Shown in pieces: positions 35,659-43,848 of a stretch of 64,000 nt of DNA. The notes beneath the pieces were generated by a model. That model was not told the origin of the DNA. It ran no database searches and saw only the letters and a list, made by a program, of their open reading frames with translations. Numbering within the stretch: position 1 is the first letter of the stretch; every line of letters begins with the position of its first letter. Source of the stretch: CAVQRC01 sp963715045 (GTDB lineage Bacteria; Planctomycetota; Planctomycetia; Pirellulales; Lacipirellulaceae); assembly GCA_963715045.1 (NCBI GenBank), contig CAVQRC010000004.1:186001-250000 (forward strand), given 5' to 3'. A program made the translations under genes and the position numbers.

Positions 35659-36608
35659 CAGTTGCGGAACTTCCGGACATCGACGTGGACGTACTGCCCG
35701 CCCGATTCGGACGCCAGCTGGGTGAGAAAGTTCTTTCGGTCTCGGCTGCGACCGGCGGCGAACTCGATCGTATTAATGGCGGTGCCGCCCCGGTTGCTGC
35801 GGCGGACCGCGTCGAGATCATAGGCGGTCATCGGGTTATCTGCATCGGTGAGGAAGAAGATCACATCAGGGCGGAGGGCCAGTGCGCGTTTGATCGCGGG
35901 CAGTCGATCGGTTCCGCCATCGGCCGAAACCGTCTTGAACCATGCCGCCGCCCGGTCTTTGTTTTCGTCGGTCGCGAAAGGGACCCGCTGTTGACCTCCG
36001 GTGAGGTCGAAGATTCGCAGGTCGTGATTGAAGAAGATGATCTGAAACTGGTGCGTCGACTCGAGCGAATCGAGGCTGTTGAGCAATTCCTGTTTGGCAG
36101 TGGCGAGCGGTCCGCCGCTCATGCTGCTGGAACGGTCGAACAGATAGACGAACCGGTTTCCGACGCCCTGGGTGCCGAAGACGCGGACAGTCGCCTTCCC
36201 ACCGGCGAGTGCCTGGCCGCCACGGCTGGTAATCGAGCCCAGTCCGGTCGCCGTCGGCAGGCCATCAGCCTCGAGGAGGCCCGCCCCAATCGCCGGCAGG
36301 GTCGGCAAGGCGTCGGCCACGATGGCCTCGGGCAGTTCGGCGGGGAGCGGGTCGCGGCTGGACGCATCCGGCAGGTTCGTGTCGGCCGTCCCGGTATTGG
36401 CGGATTCGAAAGTTTCCTGGCTGGCGGCCACATGTTTCAGGACGATGCCCACGTTCCGGTCGGGCTCATCCCCGGCCTGGCGGACCGGTTGCTTTAACGC
36501 GAGTACGATCACGATCAGCAGCACCGTGTGGGTGGTGACGGAAATGGCCCACGCAGGGACGGCCGGTTGCCGCGGCAGGCGTTTCGTAGTGTCGGCCGGG
36601 GTGGACAT
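35658..36608 (-). CDS. Membrane-anchored von Willebrand factor A protein heading the ExbBD operon
   Basis: 316 residues from ATG 36608. A short cytoplasmic N-terminus, then one TM helix (residues 19-38, AWAISVTTHTVLLIVIVLAL), a Pro/Thr/Ala-rich periplasmic linker to about residue 145, and a C-terminal vWA domain. The MIDAS is complete: D-x-S-x-S in FDRSSSMSG (Asp158, Ser160, Ser162), Thr233 in GGTD, and Asp255 in FLTDAD. This topology (short cytoplasmic tail, one helix, extended linker, C-terminal domain) is that of TonB/TolA, with vWA in the place of the usual C-terminal domain. It overlaps the next gene by one base and leads six genes that include ExbB and two ExbD proteins. Confidence 0.88.
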   Translation of the reverse strand: MSTPADTTKRLPRQPAVPAWAISVTTHTVLLIVIVLALKQPVRQAGDEPDRNVGIVLKHVAASQETFESANTGTADTNLPDASSRDPLPAELPEAIVADALPTLPAIGAGLLEADGLPTATGLGSITSRGGQALAGGKATVRVFGTQGVGNRFVYLFDRSSSMSGGPLATAKQELLNSLDSLESTHQFQIIFFNHDLRIFDLTGGQQRVPFATDENKDRAAAWFKTVSADGGTDRLPAIKRALALRPDVIFFLTDADNPMTAYDLDAVRRSNRGGTAINTIEFAAGRSRDRKNFLTQLASESGGQYVHVDVRKFRN

Positions 36609-36759
36609 CGGACGCAGTATGGGGTGGTGATAATGCGGACGCGTTCTCATGATACCGCTGGCCGCCGCGGGCGGCACGGTCGCGCGACGACCCTTATCGG
36701 GTTGTCGAGCGGGTTCTATAATCCCCAGGCTCTGCTTCCTGGCTGAATTCTGGTGGTGC

Positions 36760-37347
36760 ATGTCGCTTTCGATCGTTCACTATCCGCATCCCACCCTGCG
36801 GCATTGCTCCAGTCCGCTGAAACGCGTCGATGCGCAGCTCAAGCGGTGGGTGGCCGAGATGTTCGCGCTGATGTACGAGCACCAGGGCGTCGGGCTGGCC
36901 GCCAACCAGGTCGATTTGCCGTATCGCGTGTTCGTGGCCAATCCAACCGGAGACCCTCAGGAGAAAGACGCGGAACTCGTGTTCCTGAATCCGGTGCTGA
37001 GCCGGGGAAAGGGGTCGGCCGAGGCGGAAGAGGGCTGTCTGTCGATTCCGCATGTCGTCGCGCCCGTGACCCGAAATGTGTCGATCCGCGTCTCGGCGTT
37101 CGACTTGAGCGGAAACGAATTTACGGCCGACCTCAAGGACTTCCTCGCCCGGATCGTCCAGCATGAGACCGATCATCTCGACGGGAGGCTGTTCATCGAT
37201 AAGCTTTCGACAACTCAGCGGGCAGAGCTTCGCGACCAACTCGAAGAATTCGAACTCGGCTGGCAGAGTCGCTGCAGGTCGGGCGAGGTACCATCGCCGG
37301 ACGAAATTGCCCAGAGGTTGGTCCACTTGGAGGAAGCCCGCACTTGA
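36760..37347 (+). CDS. def: Peptide deformylase
   Basis: 195 residues from ATG 36760 (MSLSIVHYPHPTLRHCSSPL). All three metal/active-site motifs are intact: GVGLAANQV (motif 1), EEGCLSIP (motif 2, Cys ligand) and QHETDHLDG (motif 3, HExxH). It removes the formyl group from the N-terminal methionine of new proteins. The C-terminal 25 residues beyond the fold are acidic. fmt follows 12 bp later, the common def-fmt order. It is divergent from the vWA operon. Confidence 0.96.
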   Translation: MSLSIVHYPHPTLRHCSSPLKRVDAQLKRWVAEMFALMYEHQGVGLAANQVDLPYRVFVANPTGDPQEKDAELVFLNPVLSRGKGSAEAEEGCLSIPHVVAPVTRNVSIRVSAFDLSGNEFTADLKDFLARIVQHETDHLDGRLFIDKLSTTQRAELRDQLEEFELGWQSRCRSGEVPSPDEIAQRLVHLEEART

Positions 37348-37359
37348 GAGGATTCGACC

Positions 37360-38352
37360 ATGCGGCTGATCACGCTCGCCAACGGCCCGTTCGCGGTGCC
37401 GACGCTTCGCGCCTTGCACGCCGCGGCGTCCTGCGACGTGGTGCGGGTGGTCGCCCGACCGCCGCGTGGGCGCCGACCCCAACCCAGTCCCGTTGAACAG
37501 TGTGCCCGGCAACTCCAGTTGCCGCTGCTGCTCCCCCCCACCGTCAACGATCCGGCGGTCTGTGAAGAGCTTCGACGCTGCGAGCCCGAACTGCTGTTCG
37601 TGTGTGATTACGGCGAGATTCTTCGTCCCGAAGTCCTGAAGGTTGCCTTGCTCGGCGGAATCAATCTTCACGGATCGCTGCTCCCGAAGTATCGCGGTGC
37701 GGCGCCGGTTGCCTGGGCGATCTACCACGGCGAACAGGAGACCGGCAACTCCGTGATCCAGATGACTCCCGGAATCGATGCCGGTCCCTGCCTCGGGCAG
37801 CAACGAGTGCCCATCGAATCGACCGAGACAGCGGGCGAACTGGAAGAGCGCCTGGCCGCGGCCGGGGCCACGCTGGTGCTGCAGGTGCTCGAAGAGCTGC
37901 AACGCGGGACGGTTCGCCCGCAGGCCCAGGACTTGTCGCTGGTCAGCAGGGCGCCGCGGTTGAAAAAGACGGACGGCGCGATCGACTGGCACCGTACGGC
38001 AGCGCAAATCCAGAATCAGATCCGGGCGCTGCAACCCTGGCCCAAGGCTTACACGTACTGGCACCGCCAGCCGTTGCCGATCCGGTTGATCCTGCTCCAG
38101 GTCGACCGGGTGGATCCCACGCCCGAGAACTGGCCGGAGTCGGATTATGGCGACGAACTGCGGACAGCGATCCGCACCGCGAACGAAGTGCCGCCGGGAG
38201 GCGTGGTTCGCGCCGGCGACCGGTTGTTCGTTTCCGCCGGCAAGGGAGCACTGGAGATTCGACAACTGCAGCCTGCTGGAAAACGCCCGATGTCCACCGC
38301 GGATTTTCTCCATGGCGCGGCGATCGAGACCGGCGCCGTTCTCGGGCCTTGA
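37360..38352 (+). CDS. fmt: Methionyl-tRNA formyltransferase
   Basis: 330 residues. The formyl-transferase core shows the N-H-D catalytic set in GGINLHGSLLPKYRGAAPVA and in TPGIDAGPCL. The C-terminal OB-like domain that binds tRNA covers about residues 210-315 (TDGAIDWHRTAAQIQNQIRA, then RALQPWPKAYTYW). The enzyme transfers formyl from 10-formyl-tetrahydrofolate to Met-tRNA, and pairs with deformylase immediately upstream and with folate metabolism (folD at 61360). The first 40 residues differ from the usual VFFGT start (LITLANGPFAVPTLRAL). Confidence 0.95.
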   Translation: MRLITLANGPFAVPTLRALHAAASCDVVRVVARPPRGRRPQPSPVEQCARQLQLPLLLPPTVNDPAVCEELRRCEPELLFVCDYGEILRPEVLKVALLGGINLHGSLLPKYRGAAPVAWAIYHGEQETGNSVIQMTPGIDAGPCLGQQRVPIESTETAGELEERLAAAGATLVLQVLEELQRGTVRPQAQDLSLVSRAPRLKKTDGAIDWHRTAAQIQNQIRALQPWPKAYTYWHRQPLPIRLILLQVDRVDPTPENWPESDYGDELRTAIRTANEVPPGGVVRAGDRLFVSAGKGALEIRQLQPAGKRPMSTADFLHGAAIETGAVLGP

Positions 38353-38590
38353 AGGCCCCAGAGTGTCTGTTGCACCGCCGCCCACCGACCGGGCTCTGCC
38401 GGGGGGCGCGGCGGAATCACTATTTCGCGGCGTTCGTGCCGAAATACTCCGCGAAGCACAACTTGTGTGGGGGGGGGCTTCGAGTGAGCGAAGTCGCCGT
38501 TTGAGCGGATCAACGACGTCGACGGTCCACCCGAGACCCAGCTTTGAGCGCACCATGGCACCGTCGCGGTGCGTCCCGCATCCGAGCCAT

Positions 38591-38619
38591 CCCCCGGCAG
38601 AGCCCTCGTTGTTCTACAC
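38591..38619 (-). repeat. Copy of dispersed intergenic repeat
   Basis: Minus strand reads TGTAGAACAACGAGGGCTCT followed by GCCGGGGG, identical over its core to the copy at 11556-11582. Confidence 0.7.
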
Positions 38620-38840
38620 AAGTGCTCGCTCGCACCCGCGCATTTATTGGAGCCCCCGGCTGGGCCCCGGAAAATGTGAGTTTTTGGCGGGCGTTTTGCG
38701 ATTGCTGCGTCGATTCAAACGGTTCCGCTTGATCGCATCTTGGGTGCGTCTTGGACCGCAACCAGACCCCCGCGAGCCTGGGGACGCTCGATAGGTCGCG
38801 CAGAGCGCTGAGCACGTTGAGAAATCGCGGGGCGGCGAAC

Positions 38841-39239
38841 AGCTGCGAAGCAGCGGCAGCAACTAGCCGTGGGCGAGCGTGACGAGCCACTGGCGAGTTG
38901 AAGCGGAGCCCACGGTTACCGAGCTCGCCCAGGACGCGTGCCGCGCCCGCGAACCATCGTCGGCCAGGCAGGCGACGACTCGTCGGAGGCTCCTTTGGGC
39001 AGGTGAAAGTGGTCGGCTGCGCCGACCGACTGATTCTCTCCAGTGATGCTGTTCGATCGTTCGCGAAGCGAACAATGCTGCTACAACACGTGAATCTTCT
39101 GCCTCGGCCTGCGAAACGCATGCCGCCGTGCCGCCGCTGGGGTTCGTGCTGCGCCGCAGACAACCGTGGGCTACGCGAAGCCTCGCCCGAGGCTCGTCAT
39201 CGCTCGCCCACGGCTAAATGCTGCCGCTGCTTCGCAGCT
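38841..39239. mobile_element. MITE-like element with 47-bp terminal inverted repeats
   Basis: Left arm 38841-38887 (AGCTGCGAAGCAGCGGCAGC, then TAGCCGTGGGCGAGCG) is found inverted at 39192-39239 with two mismatches and one indel. The 304 bp between the arms has no coding potential. This is the architecture of a miniature inverted-repeat element, but no target-site duplication is obvious, so an ordinary inverted repeat is also possible. Confidence 0.4.
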
Positions 39240-39318
39240 GATCAACGCGCCGCGTATCCTCCGTGTGACTGGTTCGGCGGAACAAAAACGGGACAAAAAA
39301 CCCCTACCGATTTTCGGG

Positions 39319-39431
39319 GGCTCCGGTTGGATCGTAGCCGCCGCGGACTGCCGCAGATGTGTAGAACAACCAGGGCTCTGCCGGAGGCTCCGGTTAGTTC
39401 GTAGTCGCCGCGGAGTGCCGGAGACATCTAG
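39319..39431 (+). repeat. Two tandem copies of the 67-bp dispersed unit
   Basis: GGCTCCGGTT starts at 39319 and again at 39386, exactly 67 bp apart. Both are followed by a TCGTAG(C/T)CGCCGCGGA core. The segment between the cores (39361-39385) is the GTAGAACAAC...GGCTCTGCCGG word seen alone at 11556 and 38591, so the full unit of the dispersed family can be read here. Confidence 0.75.
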
Positions 39432-39587
39432 CAAAGGGCGCACCCGGTGTATTCGCGGGCGAGCAATTGTGCAGCACTGCGGAGTCACCACCGGGGGCTT
39501 CGTTAAATGCTATACTCGCTACCCGGTTTTTGCTGTTTCAAGGCCACTGTCGGCCTGCTGTCTACCTCTGCCCTCCGAAGAACACGC

Positions 39588-41480
39588 ATGCACCATTTCC
39601 ACTCCTCCCCGCGACGAACCGTCGCGGCCGTCTTGTCGCTGATGTCCCTGTCCGCGTTCGCGGGTGCCGCCAACGCGACCGAACCGAATCAACTCAACGA
39701 GGTCGAACGGCGTACGGGTTGGCAGCGGTTATTCGACGGCGCGACAACCGATGGCTGGCGGAACTACCGTCGCGACGACGTGGGTGACGGGTGGGAGGTG
39801 GTCGATGGTGCCCTGACGCGGGTTGCCGACGGGGCCGGAGACCTGATCACCGAGCAAGAGTTCGACAGCTTCGAACTGTCGCTCGAATATCGCATCGCGG
39901 CCGGCGGAAACAGCGGCCTGATGTACCACGTTACCGAACAAGCCGATGAGCCCTGGCAGACCGGCCCCGAGATCCAGATTCTCGACAATGCCGAGGGGCA
40001 GGATCCCCAGAAGGCCGGCTGGCTCTATCAGCTCTATCCGGCCAAAGTCGACGCCACGCGGCCGGCCGGCGAGTGGAACGAGCTGCGGATTCTGGTCACG
40101 CCGGACCGCTGTGAAACCTACATGAACGGGATCGCCTACAACCGCTACCGCAAGGGAAATGACGACTGGCGGGAGAAAGTCGCCCAGAGCAAATTCAGCA
40201 AGTTCGAGAACTTCGGCAAGTCGGCCAAAGGGCATATTTGCCTGCAGGATCATGGCGCCCACGTCGCGTTTCGTAACATCAAGCTGCGGAAGATCGATCC
40301 CGCTGGCGAGATCGAGAATCCGGTCGACGGGACGCTCAAGATCACTCCCCGCGTCGCCTTTCCGAAGATCAAGTGGACCGGTTGGAAGCCGGTTTCCGCG
40401 GACGGTAAACCGCAGTCATTTCGTCCGGTGATCCTGACGAATGCGGGCGACGGAAGCGGGCGGATCTTCGTGGGTACGCAGCCGGGTGTGATTCACATCG
40501 TCGATCAGGGCCCCGACACGCGGCAATCGAAGGTGTTTCTCGACGTCCGCGACAAGACCCTCTACCGCGACAGTCAGTTCGAGCGGGGGCTGCTGGGACT
40601 CGCGTTTCATCCCGACTTCTCGCAGAACGGCGAATTCTTTGTGTACTACACGACCGCCGAAGCCGAATTCGACTCGATCGTCGCCCGCTATCGGGTGAGT
40701 TCCAGCGACCCCGATCGAGCTGATCCCGCTTCCGAAGAAATCGTGTTCCGGCTGCGGCAGCCATTCTGGAATCATGACGGCGGTACGATTCTGTTCGGCC
40801 CTGACGGTTATCTGTACATCGGCCTGGGAGATGGCGGCAGCGGCAACGATCCGCTCAGTCACGGGCAGAATCTGGGTACGCTGTTTGGTTCCATTCTGCG
40901 GATCGACGTCGATCGCCGCGAAGGTGAACTGGGCTACGCGATTCCGAGCGACAATCCGTTTGTGGACGTCGCGGGTGCCCGCGGCGAAATCTGGGCCTAC
41001 GGACTCCGCAATGTGTGGCGGATGGCTTTCGATCGCGAAACGAACCAGCTGTGGGCAGCCGACGTGGGACAGGCCCTGTTCGAGGAAATCAACCTGATTC
41101 AGCGGGGCGGCAATTATGGCTGGAGCCTCCGCGAAGGGATGCACCCGTTCGGCGCCAAGAGCACGCCCGCCGGCACGGACCTGATCGAGCCGATCTGGGA
41201 ATACCCGCACAGCCTGGGGCTGTCGATTACCGGCGGATTAGTCTATCGCGGCAAGCAACTCCCGGAACTCTACGGCTGCTACGTCTACGGCGATTTCGTA
41301 ACCGGGCGGATCTGGGCCCTCCGCTACGACGACGCGCAGCGGCGGGTCGTGGCGAATTACGAGATCCCCGCGCCGAAGCTCCCGATCATGTCGTTCGGAG
41401 AAGACGAGCAGGGTGAAATCTACATGACGGCCCACGACGCGGCCGGACGCGGCGTGTATCGGTTCGTAAAGACCGACTGA
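39588..41480 (+). CDS. DUF1080 domain fused to PQQ-dependent sugar (glucose/sorbosone) dehydrogenase
   Basis: 630 residues from ATG 39588, whose signal peptide reads TVAAVLSLMSLSAFAGAANA; the longer frame upstream is less likely. Residues about 40-245 are DUF1080: RLFDGATTDGWRNYRRDDVG, GGNSGLMYHVTEQADEPW and WNELRILVTPDRCETYMNG. Residues about 270-630 are a soluble GSDH-type beta-propeller: RGLLGLAFHPDFSQNGEFFV, NHDGGTILFGPDGYLYIGLG, RNVWRMAFDRETNQLWAADV and NYGWSLREGMHPF. The secreted product may couple sugar-polymer binding with oxidation of a sugar or aldehyde. It stands alone after the repeat-rich gap. Confidence 0.9.
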   Translation: MHHFHSSPRRTVAAVLSLMSLSAFAGAANATEPNQLNEVERRTGWQRLFDGATTDGWRNYRRDDVGDGWEVVDGALTRVADGAGDLITEQEFDSFELSLEYRIAAGGNSGLMYHVTEQADEPWQTGPEIQILDNAEGQDPQKAGWLYQLYPAKVDATRPAGEWNELRILVTPDRCETYMNGIAYNRYRKGNDDWREKVAQSKFSKFENFGKSAKGHICLQDHGAHVAFRNIKLRKIDPAGEIENPVDGTLKITPRVAFPKIKWTGWKPVSADGKPQSFRPVILTNAGDGSGRIFVGTQPGVIHIVDQGPDTRQSKVFLDVRDKTLYRDSQFERGLLGLAFHPDFSQNGEFFVYYTTAEAEFDSIVARYRVSSSDPDRADPASEEIVFRLRQPFWNHDGGTILFGPDGYLYIGLGDGGSGNDPLSHGQNLGTLFGSILRIDVDRREGELGYAIPSDNPFVDVAGARGEIWAYGLRNVWRMAFDRETNQLWAADVGQALFEEINLIQRGGNYGWSLREGMHPFGAKSTPAGTDLIEPIWEYPHSLGLSITGGLVYRGKQLPELYGCYVYGDFVTGRIWALRYDDAQRRVVANYEIPAPKLPIMSFGEDEQGEIYMTAHDAAGRGVYRFVKTD

Positions 41481-41516
41481 GGGGCCGGCACCATTGCCGT
41501 GTCCCCGATGCCGGCT

Positions 41517-41693
41517 TCGTGCTCGTGCTCGTGCTCAGGCCGAAGGCCGGTAATCGTACTCGAGCCTCCCCGGCCGGGGTGATCGCTCGGCCGCTATGTT
41601 CGACGATTTTAACACCCGCCACCACCGCTCGATCGAGTACGCGTACCGCTTTGCTGACGCACGATGTACGATTACGATTAGCACGAGCACGAG
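41517..41693. repeat. Interrupted inverted repeat in the gap before the pseudopilin gene
   Basis: Left arm 41517-41559 holds CTCGTGCTCGTGCT and TAATCGTAC; the right arm 41666-41693 holds their complements GTACGATTA and AGCACGAGCACGAG, with an unpaired insert in each arm. The 334-bp gap (41481-41814) holds no other feature I can support apart from a weak hairpin at 41485-41514. Confidence 0.55.
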
Positions 41694-41814
41694 CCGAGCC
41701 GAGGTCGCGGGTCGGCGCGGGCTGGCAAACGCAGTCAGCGGGATTTGCAGTGCCCCCGCGACAGCGATAGACTTTGCAACGGCGCGACGTCTTCCACTCG
41801 AAGCAGAGAGAGCC

Positions 41815-42677
41815 ATGGATCGAAGTAGAATTCCTCGCTACCGAACTTCGTCAGGGGCCTTCACCCTCGTCGAATTGCTGGTCGTCATTGCCATCATCGG
41901 GATCCTGGTGGCATTGCTGCTTCCCGCGGTACAGAGTGCCCGCGAATCGGCCAGCCGCATGCAGTGTGCCAACAATCTCAAACAGATTGGGCTCGCCCTG
42001 CTCAACTATCACGATGCCATGCTCGTATTCCCGCCAGGCACGGGAGGGTCGGGAACCTCCTGGAGCTGGTCGGCCAGGATTCTGCCGTACATCGAATCGC
42101 AGAATATCCACAAGCAGATCGACTTCTCGTACAACTACAACGAGGTGCATCGCATCAACAATCTGGCGATGAAGACCTTCGTCGATGTGTACATCTGCCC
42201 CAGCGCACCGACCCGTTGCTGATCGCCTGCTGCGGCGCCATTCCCGGCGATGACGACACGGCCGAGACCAATTACTCCGCGATTGCCACCCATCGAGACG
42301 GAAGCGTGTTCTACGCTCGCGATATTTATGGGACCGGCATCCTGTTTCTCCAATCCAAAGTCAAGCTCAAGGACGTGACCGACGGGACCAGCAAGACGTT
42401 CATGGTCGGAGAGTGCGACCTCGATCAGAATGATCCCTACGCTCCCAACTCAACGCAGAACTGGGGCAAAATCTGGGCTTCGGAGAATCGCATCACGACC
42501 GCTTACGGAATCAACTCCGATCTGGGTCACGTGCATGCGCCGGTCCGCAGTCGGCATCCTGGCGGCGCGCAGTTCGTGTTCGGCGACGGTCACGTGGCGT
42601 ATCTCACCGATTCGATCGACCAGGCGACGCTGCAGGCCCTGACGACGCGTGACTGGGGCGAAGTCATCCAGGAATGA
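41815..42677 (+). CDS. DUF1559 type II/IV pseudopilin-like protein, apparent frameshift
   Basis: Starts at ATG 41815. The type IV prepilin N-terminus is SGAFTLVELLVVIAIIGILV, with Gly before the cleaved Phe and Glu at +5. The DUF1559 blocks follow: LLPAVQSARESASRMQCANN, LKQIGLALLNYHDA and FPPGTGGSG. The first frame ends at 42222 right after CPSAPT; the second continues DPLLIACCGAIPGDDD, then NYSAIATH, DGTSKTFMVGE and the closing HPGGAQFVFGDGHVAYL. An indel near 42206-42212 joins them to a normal length of about 287 residues. These proteins form large paralogous families in planctomycetes. A small lipoprotein gene follows by 9 bp, a common pairing. Confidence 0.88.
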
Positions 42678-42686
42678 AGTGACCTC

Positions 42687-43118
42687 ATGTCAACGAAATG
42701 GATCGCGGCGGCTGTCGTGGCTGGAGGTTCCCTGCTGGCCGGGTGCGGTCAGGGCCCCGAACGGGCGGTCGTGCAGGGGACGGTGAAAGTCGGCGAGTCC
42801 ATTCCCGAGGTGGGCGAGATCCGATTCGTCCCGATCGACGGGACACCCGGCTCGATGAATGCGGCTGTGATCGTCGACGGTGCGTATGAGGTCGCAGGGC
42901 GGGGCGGTCTCGCTCCAGGCAAGTACCGCGTTGAGATCGTCGCCAGGCGGAAGACGGGCAAAAAGGTCGAGCGTTATAACGGTTTCGAGATGGCCATGGT
43001 GGACGAGGAAATACCGCTGGGTCCTCCGGAGTATGCCACGGCGTCGTCGCCGTTGGTCTTCGAGTTCGCCTTAGGCGGTGACGGCCAGGCTGATTTCACG
43101 CTACCGGCTGCTCCCTAG
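42687..43118 (+). CDS. Small lipoprotein with a transthyretin/carboxypeptidase-regulatory-like fold
   Basis: 143 residues. The signal peptide ends in a lipobox (SLLAGCGQ), so the protein should be lipid-anchored at the outer face. The mature part has an all-beta pattern (VVQGTVKVGESIPEVGEIRF, then MNAAVIVDGAYEVAGRGGLA, PGKYRVEIVARRKTGKKV), like the small carboxypeptidase-regulatory-domain proteins found beside DUF1559 genes. It starts 9 bp after the pseudopilin gene and was probably co-transcribed with it. Confidence 0.8.
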   Translation: MSTKWIAAAVVAGGSLLAGCGQGPERAVVQGTVKVGESIPEVGEIRFVPIDGTPGSMNAAVIVDGAYEVAGRGGLAPGKYRVEIVARRKTGKKVERYNGFEMAMVDEEIPLGPPEYATASSPLVFEFALGGDGQADFTLPAAP

Positions 43119-43215
43119 CCGAGCTCCGTTGCCGAGCCGAGGACACGGTGCGTTTCGGCGCGACGGCCGTCGCCGGGTAGCCAACAAACTCCACCGCCGG
43201 CTGAGCCAGGGAGCT

Positions 43216-43848
43216 TCAGTTCGGGGCCAGTTGTTTGGCGATTCGTCGGGCATGCCACAGCGATGGTACGTCGGTCTGCCACTGGGGGAGCACCCAGGTA
43301 ATCAGTAGCGATTCGAGGTTGGCCAGCGTGACCGCGATCAGGGCGACCTGAAACGGCCAGCGGGCCCAATCTCCCAGCAGGCACACCACGGCGGCCACTG
43401 CCAGCAGCCAGCAGGTCTTGGCGGATCGGGTGTGGTAACTGGGCCAGCGACCGAACTTCCAGAATCCGGCCGCCGTCGAGAGGGCGTAGCTCAGCACGGC
43501 GGTCACAATCCACCCTGCCAGACCTGCCAGTTCTTCCCCGCGGAGCCACAGCGTGCTCGCGAGCACCGCGGCATACAGAGTGGCGTCGGCCCAGCTGTCC
43601 AGCCGGGCCCCGAACACGGAACGCTGGTTGAGCAGTACCGCGAGCTTACCGTCGAGCCAGTCCGTAATGGAAAGTAACAGGAACCAGGCCAGGAAGACGT
43701 ACGGCTTGTCAGCGACCGCGAGTACCGGCAGGACGAACGCGCCCACCAGCCGCACCATGCACAGCAGGTTGGGAATCGTCCACAGCGTGGTCAGCCGCTC
43801 AGGTTCTGCGGTCGGGTCGGGGTTGGGTAGCGGCGACGGGCGAGCCAT
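43216..43848 (-). CDS. CDP-alcohol phosphatidyltransferase family protein
   Basis: 210 residues from ATG 43848. Six hydrophobic helices and the family motif region TDWLDGKLAVLLNQRSVFGA followed by RLDSWADATLY. The acidic residues of D-x2-D-G ... G-x3-D-x3-D are all present, but the usual Ala-Arg after D-G reads Ala-Val. The family swaps CMP for an alcohol or glycerol phosphate on CDP-diacylglycerol, as in PgsA or PssA; which one cannot be told. The start shares one base with the CdsA stop (TGATG), so it is coupled to synthesis of its own substrate. Confidence 0.85.
   Translation of the reverse strand: MARPSPLPNPDPTAEPERLTTLWTIPNLLCMVRLVGAFVLPVLAVADKPYVFLAWFLLLSITDWLDGKLAVLLNQRSVFGARLDSWADATLYAAVLASTLWLRGEELAGLAGWIVTAVLSYALSTAAGFWKFGRWPSYHTRSAKTCWLLAVAAVVCLLGDWARWPFQVALIAVTLANLESLLITWVLPQWQTDVPSLWHARRIAKQLAPN

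Larger units (their letters stand above)
38353..39587. other. 1.2-kb intergenic region rich in repeats
   Basis: No frame here has protein-like sequence. It holds a minus-strand copy of the dispersed repeat (38591-38619), an inverted repeat pair enclosing about 300 bp (38841-38887 and 39192-39239), and two tandem copies of the 67-bp unit (39319-39431). It is the most repeat-dense stretch in the window. Confidence 0.6.

Noticed and set aside
38343..38360. GGGCC-TTGAA-GGCCC hairpin at the end of fmt as a terminator
   Set aside because: Short stem overlapping the stop codon and no T-tract after it.
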